Source: Streptomyces sp. rh34
GTDB taxonomy: Bacteria; Actinomycetota; Actinomycetes; Streptomycetales; Streptomycetaceae
Direction of reading: 5' to 3'
Assembly (NCBI RefSeq): GCF_002551245.1
Contig: NZ_NTGZ01000027.1
Location: forward strand, 1-44,763
Length of the DNA stretch: 44,763 nt
The position numbers and the translations under genes are program-made. The notes below the pieces were generated by a model, which saw only the letters and a program-made list of their open reading frames with translations, searched no databases and had not been told where the DNA came from. The number at the start of each line of letters is the position of its first letter. Position 1 is the stretch's first letter. Positions 9,154-17,049 of the stretch are shown in pieces.

Positions 9154-10883
9154 TGATCCTGCGCCTCCTGGGACTCGCTCTTCCCTGAAGAGGCACTGGT
9201 GGCCGACGGCGGCAGCAGGGCGCCCTTGGTCAGCCCGTCGTACGCGAGTGCGCCGACCCGGTCGCCGACGGCGGCGGCCTCGCGCAGCAGTTCCTCGAAG
9301 GCGGCCAGACGCCGGAAGGCCTCGCCGTACTCGCGCTGGCGCCCGATGTCCATCTGCGGAAGCTGCGCGCCCGAGGCGTTCAGGCGGAAGGTGCCACTGG
9401 CGGTGGTGCTGCGGCGGGTGTTGGCGGCGCTGCGCAGGAAACCGCGCAGGTAGTCGGTGTCGAGCTGGTCGGTTCGGGAGGTCGGCTCGGTGCCGTCCAG
9501 GTCGACCAGACCGCCCCGGACGAGATCGCCGAGTCCCAGCGGCGCGGCCTCGATGCAGCCGGGGCCGGCAGGGAGCTCGGGGAGCAGGTCGAGCAGGTCC
9601 CGGGCGAGGCTCTGGATGCGGTCGCGCAGGGCGGCGTACTCGACGGGGTAGTCGCCGTGATGGGGGGTGACGTAGCGGCCGGGGCTCAGGTCGACATCGT
9701 CGTCCAGGATGTCGACGGGCGGAACGTCCGCGATCTGCTCCGGCGCCGGTGCGCAGTCCTTCATGCCGATGCCGTTGCCGATGTGGTCCGGGTCGGCGGA
9801 GCTGAGGTCGATCATGCGGATGTGTGTCGGGGCGGGGTCGCCCTGGGCCGGTCGCCGCAGGATCCACAGGTGCACGGGCTGCGAGTGGCTGGACATCAGG
9901 CCGGGCGGCAGTGCCACCACGGAGGCCAGCAGTCCTCGGCGGACCAGTTCGGCCCGGATACGGCGACCGGCCTTGCGGTAGGCGACGGATGAGGGCAGTA
10001 CCAGCAGCGCCCGGCCGCCGGGGGCGGTGTGGGCGTAGCAGTGCTGGACCCAGGCGAGTTCGCTCTCCGAGCGCGGGGGTACGCCCAGCTCCCAGCGGGG
10101 GTCGAGCAGCAGGTCGTCTCGCCCCCAGTCGGCCACGCCCACCGAGGGCTCGCAGACGACCAGATCGGCACGCAGGTCGGGGAAGGCGTCCTTGCGCAGC
10201 GAGTCTCCACCGGCCAGCGTGGCGGTCCTGCCGCCGAGCCGGGCGCGGAACTCGGCGATGGCGGCGGTCGCCGGATTGAGTTCCTGGCCGTACCGGTGAG
10301 CACCCGGGACGGTAGTGAGCAGCAGCGTCCCGATGCCGCACGCCGGGTCGTAGACCGTGCCGATTGTGCGGTCCGATGCTCCGGCTGCCTCGTCGGCCGG
10401 CCCGGCGAACGCCGCGACGATCCGCTCCAGGGCGAGGGTGGTCATCTGCTCACCGCCGCTGCGGGTGGTGGAGGCGATACAGCGCTCGACAAGGTCGGCG
10501 TAGAGGGCGTGCGCGCCACGCTCCGCGGACAAGGCGGTGAGGGCAGTTGCGGCGGGCTCGGCCAGCGGCTGCTCGGCGGTGGTTCCGAGCAACCGTGCGC
10601 CGACCGCGCCGAGTGCGGTGAGCAGGTCGTCGCCGTACTGAGCGCGCAGTTCATGCCACAGGTCGACCTCAGCGGAGGTTTCCCGGCCCTTGCCCTGTCG
10701 GTCCAGCCACTGCTGGACTTCCGTGAGTGCGAAGAGGGGGCTGGTCGCGGTGCCGGCGGCGGGGCGTGGGAAGTCGGGGTGACGACGGCGCCAGTTGGAG
10801 ACGGCGGCACGGGTCACCCCGGCGAGGCGTGCGATTTCGGCAGCCGTAACGACCGCCGCGGGAGCGGATTCGTCGGCGGCCAT
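9150..10883 (-). CDS. HTH-containing HsdM-like N6-methylase fold protein with degenerate catalytic motif
   Basis: 577 residues from the ATG at 10883; an in-frame GTG at 10898 is possible but its GAGG is too close. The N-terminus has a helix-turn-helix (about 14-37, with IARLAGVTRAAVSNW), suggesting direct DNA binding. A HsdM-type N6-methylase fold follows. SAM motif I is intact (DPACGIGTLL, about 179-188). The catalytic (N/D)PP(F/Y) motif is replaced by CEPSVG (about 244-249), so methyl transfer is doubtful although SAM or base binding may persist. It is the first gene of a minus-strand operon and overlaps the kinase start by four bases. It may be a regulator, a DNA-recognition subunit, or a decayed methylase. 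The family call is firm; inactivity is inferred from one motif. Confidence 0.85.
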   Translation of the reverse strand: MAADESAPAAVVTAAEIARLAGVTRAAVSNWRRRHPDFPRPAAGTATSPLFALTEVQQWLDRQGKGRETSAEVDLWHELRAQYGDDLLTALGAVGARLLGTTAEQPLAEPAATALTALSAERGAHALYADLVERCIASTTRSGGEQMTTLALERIVAAFAGPADEAAGASDRTIGTVYDPACGIGTLLLTTVPGAHRYGQELNPATAAIAEFRARLGGRTATLAGGDSLRKDAFPDLRADLVVCEPSVGVADWGRDDLLLDPRWELGVPPRSESELAWVQHCYAHTAPGGRALLVLPSSVAYRKAGRRIRAELVRRGLLASVVALPPGLMSSHSQPVHLWILRRPAQGDPAPTHIRMIDLSSADPDHIGNGIGMKDCAPAPEQIADVPPVDILDDDVDLSPGRYVTPHHGDYPVEYAALRDRIQSLARDLLDLLPELPAGPGCIEAAPLGLGDLVRGGLVDLDGTEPTSRTDQLDTDYLRGFLRSAANTRRSTTASGTFRLNASGAQLPQMDIGRQREYGEAFRRLAAFEELLREAAAVGDRVGALAYDGLTKGALLPPSATSASSGKSESQEAQDQ

Positions 10884-10925
10884 GACGGGACCGTACACAC
10901 CTCAGAGGGCATAGACAAGATGCCT

Positions 10926-10935
10926 GCGTTAACGC
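10926..10935. promoter_or_regulatory. Palindrome upstream of the defence operon (possible operator)
   Basis: GCGTTAACGC is a perfect 10-base palindrome 43 bases upstream of the HTH-methylase ATG. The same bases sit inside GTTAACGCCGCTAAC, an imperfect repeat of GTTAAC/GCTAAC. The first gene of the operon encodes a helix-turn-helix, so autoregulation here is possible but unproven. I see no clear -35/-10 pair. Confidence 0.3.
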
Positions 10936-11030
10936 CGCTAACAGTGTGACGACATTCCTGCCCATTTCGGAACTCAAGGGGCGCGGAACCGCATATCAAG
11001 GGACAAACGGTCAGCCGACGAGTGAGAAGG

Positions 11031-11249
11031 TCAACCCTCGCTGTCGTGGCACGCGGCGAAGCCGATGAAGGCCGCCCATGCGGTGCGGTCCATGGTGAGT
11101 GCGGGACCGGTGACCGCCTTCGAGTCCCGGACGTGGACGGTCCCTGTCGAAGCCGCCACTTCCACGCACTGGCCCCCCTCCGCGCCGCTGTAACTGCTCT
11201 TGAACCACCGCAGATCCTGAGCGACGGCAGTGATCCTTCGGGTGTTCAT
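11031..11249 (-). CDS. DUF397 domain protein
   Basis: 72 residues carrying the DUF397 signature: WFKSSYSG near residue 15, GGQCVEVA, and a VRDSK motif, with a Trp near the C-terminus. Its ATG overlaps the XRE gene's stop as ATGA. In Streptomyces such small proteins almost always follow an XRE-DUF5753 regulator and act with it as a regulatory pair, often beside an RsbW-like ATPase, as here. The exact molecular role of DUF397 is not established. The product is small and cytosolic. Confidence 0.92.
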   Translation of the reverse strand: MNTRRITAVAQDLRWFKSSYSGAEGGQCVEVAASTGTVHVRDSKAVTGPALTMDRTAWAAFIGFAACHDSEG

Positions 11250-12058
11250 AGCTCCCCCAGCGACTTCTCGATGTAGGCCAGCGACTCACACGGGGTGAGG
11301 GCCTGAGCACGGATGATCCCATAGCGTGAGGCGAGTGCGCGGACCTCTTCGCGATCGGTGACCAGTGTGCTACGTCCCTGCGCCTCCGTGTAGCCGATCT
11401 GTTCCCCTCCCTTGCGGGTGAACAGCGTGAACCCACCGTCCACACCGGCGTTGTCCTCCCGGTCGAGCGGCATCACCTGCACCTCGACGTTCCGTTTCTG
11501 GCCGATGAGGAGGATCTGCTCCAACTGCCCCCGCAGCACCGAGGTTCCGCCGAGCCGCCGTAGCAGTACGGACTCCTCCATGACGAAGCTGAACAGGGGC
11601 GCGGGCCACTTGTTGAAGATCTCCTGGCGGGCCAGTCGTGCCGCGACCCGCTGCTCGATCGTCTCCTCGTTCAGGAGCGGCCGACGCATGGTCAGCAGCG
11701 CCCGCGTGTATTCCTCGGTCTGCAACAGGCCGTTGACCACATGGGTGTCGTACGTCTGAAGCTCGACGGCCTCGGCTTCCAGTCGCGCCGCATCCCGGAA
11801 GAACGCTGGATAACGCGCCCGCGCCACCTCTTCCTTCATCGCCCGCAGGACGCCGCCCGCGTTCAGCACCTCGTCCGCCCTGTCGATCAGCTCGGGCTTG
11901 GGGATGCGTCGGCCGAGCTCGACCGACGTGATCTGGTCCTCCCCGTAACCGAGCCGGGAGCCCAACTCGGCCCGGGTCAGCCCGGCCCGCTCCCGAAACA
12001 GCTTCAGCTGCTGCCCGAAACACCGGAGAAAACCCGCCCCGTCGTCCTGCTCCGCCAT
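11246..12058 (-). CDS. XRE-family regulator with DUF5753 domain
   Basis: 270 residues from the ATG at 12058, chosen because GGGAGG lies six bases upstream; upstream in-frame starts lack a ribosome site. An N-terminal Cro/C1-type helix-turn-helix spans about residues 15-70 (LTRAELGSRLG and ITSVELGRR). The rest (about 90-265) is DUF5753, with the hallmark VNGLLQTEEYTRAL and a QVMPLD segment. The gene is divergent from the ATP-binding protein and overlaps the DUF397 gene, making the usual Streptomyces three-gene regulatory unit. Such regulators commonly affect development or antibiotic production. Its position inside a defence island may mean it controls the flanking genes, but no operator was identified. 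Confidence 0.93.
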   Translation of the reverse strand: MAEQDDGAGFLRCFGQQLKLFRERAGLTRAELGSRLGYGEDQITSVELGRRIPKPELIDRADEVLNAGGVLRAMKEEVARARYPAFFRDAARLEAEAVELQTYDTHVVNGLLQTEEYTRALLTMRRPLLNEETIEQRVAARLARQEIFNKWPAPLFSFVMEESVLLRRLGGTSVLRGQLEQILLIGQKRNVEVQVMPLDREDNAGVDGGFTLFTRKGGEQIGYTEAQGRSTLVTDREEVRALASRYGIIRAQALTPCESLAYIEKSLGEL

Positions 12059-12304
12059 GACCCACCTCCCGTCTCCCGCCGCCCACCAGCCCACCCGGGC
12101 CGTGCCGCAGGGAAGTTCACACGCACGCAAACCGTCACAGCAAGCTACGCGCAGTAACGGCGTCCCGCGCCGAAAACGCTCAGCAGCACCCCGTACGAGT
12201 ACTCACCTCCCGCCTGTACAGCGTCCTCGACGAGCTGTACAGACCCGGCCCGTACGAGCGTCGTTGCTGGTCAGCGGCGTACCGTCGTCGGCAGGCTCGC
12301 CGGC
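12059..12304. promoter_or_regulatory. Divergent promoter region between XRE regulator and ATP-binding protein
   Basis: 246 noncoding bases separate two divergent starts, so at least two promoters are expected. I could not pick convincing -35/-10 hexamers by eye. The regulator probably binds here, by analogy with similar loci. Confidence 0.5.
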
Positions 12305-12760
12305 ATGGAACCCATCGAGACCACGACGGCACGCCTCCCTCAACACCAGCCGATCGAGCACGAGTTCGCCATGCGTTTCACCTCCACGTCGCGCGGTGCC
12401 CGCCTCGCCCGGCGCCTCGTCTTCCACCGGCTCGACCAGTGGGGACACGCCTACGACTCCGCCGCCAACGAGACCCTCACTCTCATCGCTGCCGAGCTCG
12501 CCGCCAATGCCGTGCGGCACGGGCATGTCCGCGGGCGCGACTTCCACCTCCGGCTGACGATGGCGGCCGACACCCTCCGTGTCGAGGTGACTGACACGCG
12601 CGCCGAGCGGGTGCCTCCGTCGTCCCCGCAGGAGCCGCCCGGTGACGCGGAGTCGGGCCGGGGCCTGCGTCTCGTCGCCGGGCTGGCCACCCGCTGGGGT
12701 AGTGGCCCGCGACTCGGCGCACCGGGCAAGACGGTGTGGGCCGAACTCGCCCCGCAATAA
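12305..12760 (+). CDS. RsbW/SpoIIAB-like HATPase (anti-sigma-type ATP-binding protein)
   Basis: 151 residues of the HATPase_c fold. The N-box reads TLIAAELAANAVRHG (about 58-72), the G1-like segment is VEVTDTR, and the G2-type SGRGLRLV lies near 118-125. The family comprises small soluble ATPases that bind sigma or anti-anti-sigma factors and may act as serine kinases. The start is the ATG at 12305, with only a weak GGCAGG upstream. It is divergent from the XRE regulator and DUF397 genes, a standard Streptomyces arrangement. Its sigma-factor partner is not encoded nearby. Confidence 0.9.
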   Translation: MEPIETTTARLPQHQPIEHEFAMRFTSTSRGARLARRLVFHRLDQWGHAYDSAANETLTLIAAELAANAVRHGHVRGRDFHLRLTMAADTLRVEVTDTRAERVPPSSPQEPPGDAESGRGLRLVAGLATRWGSGPRLGAPGKTVWAELAPQ

Positions 12761-12853
12761 GGAAGGGTGACGTGGGGGCCGTACCGGACTCGTTACCGCG
12801 ACGCATTGCAAACAACGTCGCCGGGGACCATCCTGAGCTGCAGTCGAGTGTGT

Positions 12854-12875
12854 CTCAGCCGACTCGGCGGCTGAG
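12854..12875 (+). promoter_or_regulatory. Hairpin in the leader of the CoiA-like operon
   Basis: CTCAGCCG (12854-12861) and CGGCTGAG (12868-12875) are perfect 8-base inverted arms around a 6-base loop. The hairpin ends six bases before the ribosome site of the leader peptide. It could terminate the ATP-binding gene, which ends 93 bases upstream, or control translation of the downstream leader. Confidence 0.55.
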
Positions 12876-12890
12876 GCAAGAGGGGGCGAC

Positions 12891-12968
12891 ATGACCGGCT
12901 TCGGGACTTGGCCCGGGCAGACGCCGGTGATCGGCAGTCGGAGCGTCGGAGGCCCGGGGCACCGTTGA
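12891..12968 (+). CDS. 25-residue leader peptide coupled to the CoiA-like gene
   Basis: A short frame starts at ATG 12891, five bases after a strong AGGGGG, and ends TGA at 12966-12968. The stop overlaps the ATG of the CoiA-like gene as TGATG. The peptide (MTGFGTWPG... to ...GPGHR) shows no recognisable domain. The long gene's own ribosome site is poorly placed (GGAGG, 15 bases away). The arrangement therefore suggests that ribosomes finishing the leader restart on the main gene. This is inferred from architecture alone. Confidence 0.5.
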   Translation: MTGFGTWPGQTPVIGSRSVGGPGHR

Positions 12969-14425
12969 TGAGGTTCGTCCCACTGGACCATCGAAGGGTC
13001 CAGACCGCGGTCATCGGAGACAAATACTCCGGCGATCCTGTGATCCTGCCCATGGATCATCACGAACTGGACCACTGGCGCAAGCTGCACCCCGACTACA
13101 CCTACTGGTGCGGGATCCAGCTGGGCGGCTGCGGCGGTGAGTTGAGTGACCGGCGCTACACCGACAAGGTGTGCCACTTCGCCCACCACCCCAATGCCGT
13201 GTGTCATCGCACCGCCAACGGTGAGTCCAGCGCCGATCACCTCTTCATCAAGCGCGGTGTGGAGCGACTGCTCGAACGGCAGGGTGTGCCGGGCAAGGTC
13301 AGCATCCGGGATCTCGGCGCCGGCCCGGGGGGTGCCGTGGACCTGCTTGCTCCGGGCATACGACTCCGAGTGAGGTTCCAGCTCGGTGCTCTCGACTTTC
13401 CGGCCTGGCGTCGCGCCGCCGACGAGTTCGACGAGGACGCCGTCGGCGTGGACTGGATCCTCGCGCAGGACGGCCCCGTGACCCAGGAGCTGCTGGACCG
13501 TCAGGGTTTCCTGCTCCGGGTCCGCCTCGTCACCCACGGCGGAGAACGTCGCGTCCACATCGGCGTGCAGGAACACGGACATCCGTTGCACTGGGCGCCG
13601 TTGGAGGAGTGCACGCTGTCGCCGACGGGCCTGCTCACTCCACACCTGGAGAGAGCGCGCCCGTCCCGGCCCCATCACGAACCCGCTGGCTTCCCCGTCC
13701 AGGGTGCTCTGCTCTTCGCTCCAGTACCGGGCGGCGAGGCCACGGCAAGCGCGCCCGTCGTGGTCGGCGGGGACCGGCGTCTGCTTGCCGCTTACGTCAA
13801 GCCTGTCGGCAGCGCGGTCACCCGGGCCTTTCTCTCCGTTCCCGCGGACACCGAAATCCCGCTCGCGGGGCAGGTCTACCTCGTACCCGACGGAGCGCGT
13901 GTTCTTGTGGCGGAGGGCGGAACGGGCTGGATCGTGGCCGCTGAGCGCTACATCCGCCTGAACGCCGACGAGGCGCAACGCACCGGGCTGTGGTCACCTT
14001 CCGCTGTCCCGGCCGTTGCATGCGAACGGTCTCCTGCGGGTGGGACAGGCCAGGCCGGCGCAGTCGCGGAGAGTTCCGCCGACGCTTCGAGGCCCACGTC
14101 CACGTCCACGGCCGGGACCGCGGCTGATGACGATGGGCCTTCGGGCGGGGCGAATCACCGGTCTGGGCACAGCAAGCGGGCCAGGGACCTGATCAGTCAG
14201 CTTCGCCCGCTCGAAGGCGCTCTGGGAGAGGCGGCCGGGAAGCAGGTCACCCGGGCCATCAACGGCGCCGAGTTGTGGCTGGCCGCTGCGGCGAACGATC
14301 GTGGAGGCGCGGCGAACGAGGGTGGGCGGCATGTGCGGCAGTTGGAACTCGCGCTCAGGGCCGCGAAGCGCGACCTGCGGCTGGAACACGAGGCGCTTCC
14401 CTCGGTGCGCCCGCTCAGTCCCTGA
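12968..14425 (+). CDS. CoiA-like zinc-ribbon protein with degenerate nuclease-like region
   Basis: 485 residues from ATG 12968; an upstream in-frame TTG at 12908 is less likely. The N-terminus (about 38-70) has a Cys/His cluster typical of competence CoiA-like proteins: WCG, CGG, then VCHFAHH and a later CH. An ADHLFIKRGVERLL helix follows, then GAVDLL with a downstream VRFQ. In CoiA-like PD-(D/E)XK nucleases this region normally carries D and E-x-Q/K, and here the Glu is not evident, so cleavage activity is uncertain. The middle (about 250-345) looks like a beta-rich domain, followed by a low-complexity Ser/Thr/Gly linker (about 350-400) and a helical C-terminus. It begins a plus-strand run ending in the Hsp70-NYN gene. 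CoiA relatives are linked to DNA uptake and defence; the role here is unknown. Confidence 0.65.
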   Translation: MRFVPLDHRRVQTAVIGDKYSGDPVILPMDHHELDHWRKLHPDYTYWCGIQLGGCGGELSDRRYTDKVCHFAHHPNAVCHRTANGESSADHLFIKRGVERLLERQGVPGKVSIRDLGAGPGGAVDLLAPGIRLRVRFQLGALDFPAWRRAADEFDEDAVGVDWILAQDGPVTQELLDRQGFLLRVRLVTHGGERRVHIGVQEHGHPLHWAPLEECTLSPTGLLTPHLERARPSRPHHEPAGFPVQGALLFAPVPGGEATASAPVVVGGDRRLLAAYVKPVGSAVTRAFLSVPADTEIPLAGQVYLVPDGARVLVAEGGTGWIVAAERYIRLNADEAQRTGLWSPSAVPAVACERSPAGGTGQAGAVAESSADASRPTSTSTAGTAADDDGPSGGANHRSGHSKRARDLISQLRPLEGALGEAAGKQVTRAINGAELWLAAAANDRGGAANEGGRHVRQLELALRAAKRDLRLEHEALPSVRPLSP

Positions 14426-14450
14426 GGGCGGCATCGGTAAGCCCTCCCGA

Positions 14451-14474
14451 ACCGGGTGTTCCGTGCGACCCGGT
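14451..14474 (+). terminator. Hairpin after the CoiA-like gene
   Basis: ACCGGGT (14451-14457) and ACCCGGT (14468-14474) are perfect 7-base arms with a 10-base loop, 26 bases after the CoiA-like stop. There is no U-run, which is common for Streptomyces terminators. It suggests the next gene has its own promoter in 14475-14661. Confidence 0.4.
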
Positions 14475-14661
14475 CGGCACCGCAAGGGCGGAAGCGTCGA
14501 GGAATCCGGGGTTGCCGTGCGAGCCCGGGGCGAGGGTCCCGCACGTGCCGACGTTCACCGCGAGGCTGCGGGTTGGCGTGGCCAAGAGTTGACTGCCCCG
14601 GGAACAGGCGCAGTTCGAGACGCATGTCAGTGGTGCCGGATAACCTGCGGGGGTGTATGAG

Positions 14662-16350
14662 ATGACCGACCCCGTGGCGGCCCGGCAAGCCGCCATTGCG
14701 GCTGAGAGACGTCGTCTGGCCGAGCAGAGGCAGCGACGTGAGGCTGCCCCCTCGCACGGCACCAGTGGATTCGTCGTTCGCAAGTGGCGGTGGCTCGGCG
14801 TGAACGGCGCCGAAGCCGTGAGCGCCGTGCAGGAAGTGCTGGAGGAACTGCAGCAGGCGAGCGGCGGTGAAGGTGCGGACGGCGGTGGTCGTCACAAGGA
14901 GGAGCTGCGCAAGGCGGTCGAGGGTTCTCCCGGGGCGGACACCTTGCTGCCCGCAGTCGGAGCACTGCTGACGCAGTGCACGCCCACGGACGCCCTGAGG
15001 CACCTTCGCACTCTGCACTCCGCGGGAGTGGAGTGGCTCACCCCTGAGGGGACGGACCGCCTGGCGGTCATCTGCTCGACCGCCCCCAGTCTGCTGCTGG
15101 CCCGCTCGTCCCGAAGCCTGACCGGTGGACCCGCGTACTCGCTGTTCACCTCGGTCGCCATGGGCGGAGCCGTGCCCGTGCCCAGGACACTGCTTCCCGA
15201 TGTGCTCCGCTGGGCTCCACTGCCCGTCGTCGACGACCTCATCGAGCACGGCGGGATCCTGCCGGAGGACGACCCGTGGGCGTACCGGGGCGACGACGAG
15301 GCACTCTACCTGCGTGCCCGACTGGTGCCGGGGCAGGTGACGCGGGACGAGGCCCGGGCCCTGGACTGGACGTGGTTCCTGCGTCGCGAGGAATTCGTGT
15401 CCGGCGAGGAACCGGACACCGACGGGTCCGCTGTTGACGGCCGGCCGGACGTCTGGGACTTGCTGTTCGAGGCATCCGTGGGAGACGCCACGCGCCTTCA
15501 GGAGCTGGATGCCGGGCTTCCCCAGGAGCAGCGCATCCAGCTGCGCAATCTCAAGGCCGGATCCCAGGAGGGGAACTGGCCCCGGAACTTCCTTGTCGAC
15601 CGCGGCCTGTGGGCGCTGATGTCCACGCTGTGGGACCCCCAGTCCACCGTCGATCCGCGGCTCAGCGACTTCCACGCCTGGACGGCCATTCGCAGAGCGT
15701 ACGACCTCGTGATCGAAGGCCGGGTGGAGGAGGCGGGACGGCAGTGCGCGGCATTCGACCGCCCGTCGAAGCCCGGCAAGAAGCTTCCGCCGAGTATGCG
15801 GGGCATTCTGCCCGAAGCCCTCAACATCGCCGCCTACGCCGCTCTCGCACGTGAGGATCTGCCGGACGCCGAGGCGTTGACGGAACGCGCGGTGGCGCTG
15901 ACCGACGAAGCGACGGGCAACCTCCGGCTCATACGCGTATGGCGTGCGACGCCCAAGAACAGCCGTGATCCCCTCACCAATCCGTATCTGGATCTCGGCC
16001 TGCCGCACGGCTCCGCCGACTGGGAGACCCGCTACCGCGAGCTCGTCCGCGAGTCACGCTTCGACACGGCGAAGTACGCGCGGCTCAACATGATCCGCGG
16101 TCGTCTCGACGAGGCGCGCCGGAACGAAGCCGGAGACGCGGTCTTCTTCAGGTTGCCCTTGACCCACTCGGTCTACGAGGCACCCGACGACGTGCCGCGG
16201 TCCATCGTCCCGCCGTTGGAGCCGTTGCCGCGGCGTACACCCGCCACCAGCGGGGCGGACATGGAGGCCGTGCGTGCGCGGGCCGCCGTCGAGCTCCTCC
16301 AGGACTTCCGTACCACGCCACCACGTCTTGACCGCCACCGATCCAGGTAG
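14662..16350 (+). CDS. Uncharacterised 562-residue helical protein of the Hsp70-NYN cassette
   Basis: I do not recognise this family. The start is ATG 14662, eight bases after GGGGG; a GTG at 14653 is in frame. The N-terminus (1-35) is rich in Arg, Gln and Ala, suggesting a charged helix. The rest looks mainly alpha-helical, with repeated Leu/Ala-rich segments such as LPDVLRWAPLPVVDDLIEHGG, consistent with a solenoid or scaffold. No signal peptide, membrane segment or catalytic motif is evident. It precedes the zinc-knuckle gene by 57 bases and lies on the same strand as the Hsp70-NYN gene, so it is likely co-transcribed. It could be an adaptor or sensor for the chaperone-nuclease. This is context only. 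Confidence 0.75.
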   Translation: MTDPVAARQAAIAAERRRLAEQRQRREAAPSHGTSGFVVRKWRWLGVNGAEAVSAVQEVLEELQQASGGEGADGGGRHKEELRKAVEGSPGADTLLPAVGALLTQCTPTDALRHLRTLHSAGVEWLTPEGTDRLAVICSTAPSLLLARSSRSLTGGPAYSLFTSVAMGGAVPVPRTLLPDVLRWAPLPVVDDLIEHGGILPEDDPWAYRGDDEALYLRARLVPGQVTRDEARALDWTWFLRREEFVSGEEPDTDGSAVDGRPDVWDLLFEASVGDATRLQELDAGLPQEQRIQLRNLKAGSQEGNWPRNFLVDRGLWALMSTLWDPQSTVDPRLSDFHAWTAIRRAYDLVIEGRVEEAGRQCAAFDRPSKPGKKLPPSMRGILPEALNIAAYAALAREDLPDAEALTERAVALTDEATGNLRLIRVWRATPKNSRDPLTNPYLDLGLPHGSADWETRYRELVRESRFDTAKYARLNMIRGRLDEARRNEAGDAVFFRLPLTHSVYEAPDDVPRSIVPPLEPLPRRTPATSGADMEAVRARAAVELLQDFRTTPPRLDRHRSR

Positions 16351-16407
16351 TGCTCGCACACGCCGTCCGAGAACACCCTTCGCCAAGAGAAGTCAGGCCA
16401 CTCAGCG

Positions 16408-17049
16408 ATGCCGCACACGCACCGACGTACCAAGATCAAGAAGCGCCCCAACAAGGCCGAAAAGCGTCTCAGGTCGCACAAGGTGTGTCCGCACTGCGGG
16501 CAGATCCGCCCCGAGGCCACGCAGAAACGTCCGAAACCCACCGCGACGGCGATACGCCGGGCGAAGAAGGCCGAACAGTCGCAGCGGACGGCATGGTCGG
16601 CCTCCGAACCACTGGACGCCACTCAGGTGATCAAGGGCATCGTGGCTGCCATACCGGCGGCACTGGCAGAACTCGGCGAGGAGCACCTCGCAGGAGGAAC
16701 GAACAGCGCGCTGCCCCAGGCCGTCCGGACCGCGGTCATCGCAGAGTTCCGCACCCGCGCCCAGTTCGTCGGCAGGCTGTGCGAGATCGACGCGCTCCTC
16801 CACGCGCAGGGCGCTTCCCGAGCCGTGGCGGATGCCATGACCGAGCACCTCGGCCAGCTTCAGCTGCGTCGGGTCACGGACACCGATTCACCGGAACTGT
16901 TCGTGGTGACCGAGGGACAGGGCGAGCACTTCGAGGTCTTGCGACCCGCCTACGTGGACGAGGCCACCGGTAAACTCGCCCTCGCCGGCCAGCTGCGTCG
17001 CGTGGAGATCACCGGCGACGGAACGAACGGCACGGAGGGGGGCCGGTGA
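16408..17049 (+). CDS. Zinc-knuckle protein, possible GrpE-like partner of the Hsp70-NYN protein
   Basis: 213 residues. The first 35 are strongly basic (HRRTKIKKRPNKAEKRLR) and lead into VCPHCGQIRP, half of a zinc-ribbon. A helical middle follows (about 70-150). The C-terminus has short strands containing FEVLRPAYV, which loosely resembles the GrpE head segment before VLRPA. The stop overlaps the Hsp70-NYN start as GTGA, so the two are translationally coupled. GrpE exchanges nucleotide on DnaK, so a dedicated exchange factor here would make sense. The similarity is short, however, and could be chance. Alternatives are a nucleic-acid-binding adaptor or a ribosome-associated factor. Confidence 0.6.
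   Translation: MPHTHRRTKIKKRPNKAEKRLRSHKVCPHCGQIRPEATQKRPKPTATAIRRAKKAEQSQRTAWSASEPLDATQVIKGIVAAIPAALAELGEEHLAGGTNSALPQAVRTAVIAEFRTRAQFVGRLCEIDALLHAQGASRAVADAMTEHLGQLQLRRVTDTDSPELFVVTEGQGEHFEVLRPAYVDEATGKLALAGQLRRVEITGDGTNGTEGGR

Noticed and set aside
7987..10341. A 784-residue kinase with a long N-terminal domain
   Set aside because: The extra N-terminus is Arg/Pro-rich out-of-frame reading of the methylase-like gene. The GTGA overlap with AGGAGG marks the start at 9153.
12203..13978. A 591-residue minus-strand frame opposite the ATP-binding and CoiA-like genes
   Set aside because: No domain or ribosome site, and it is antisense to two supported genes.
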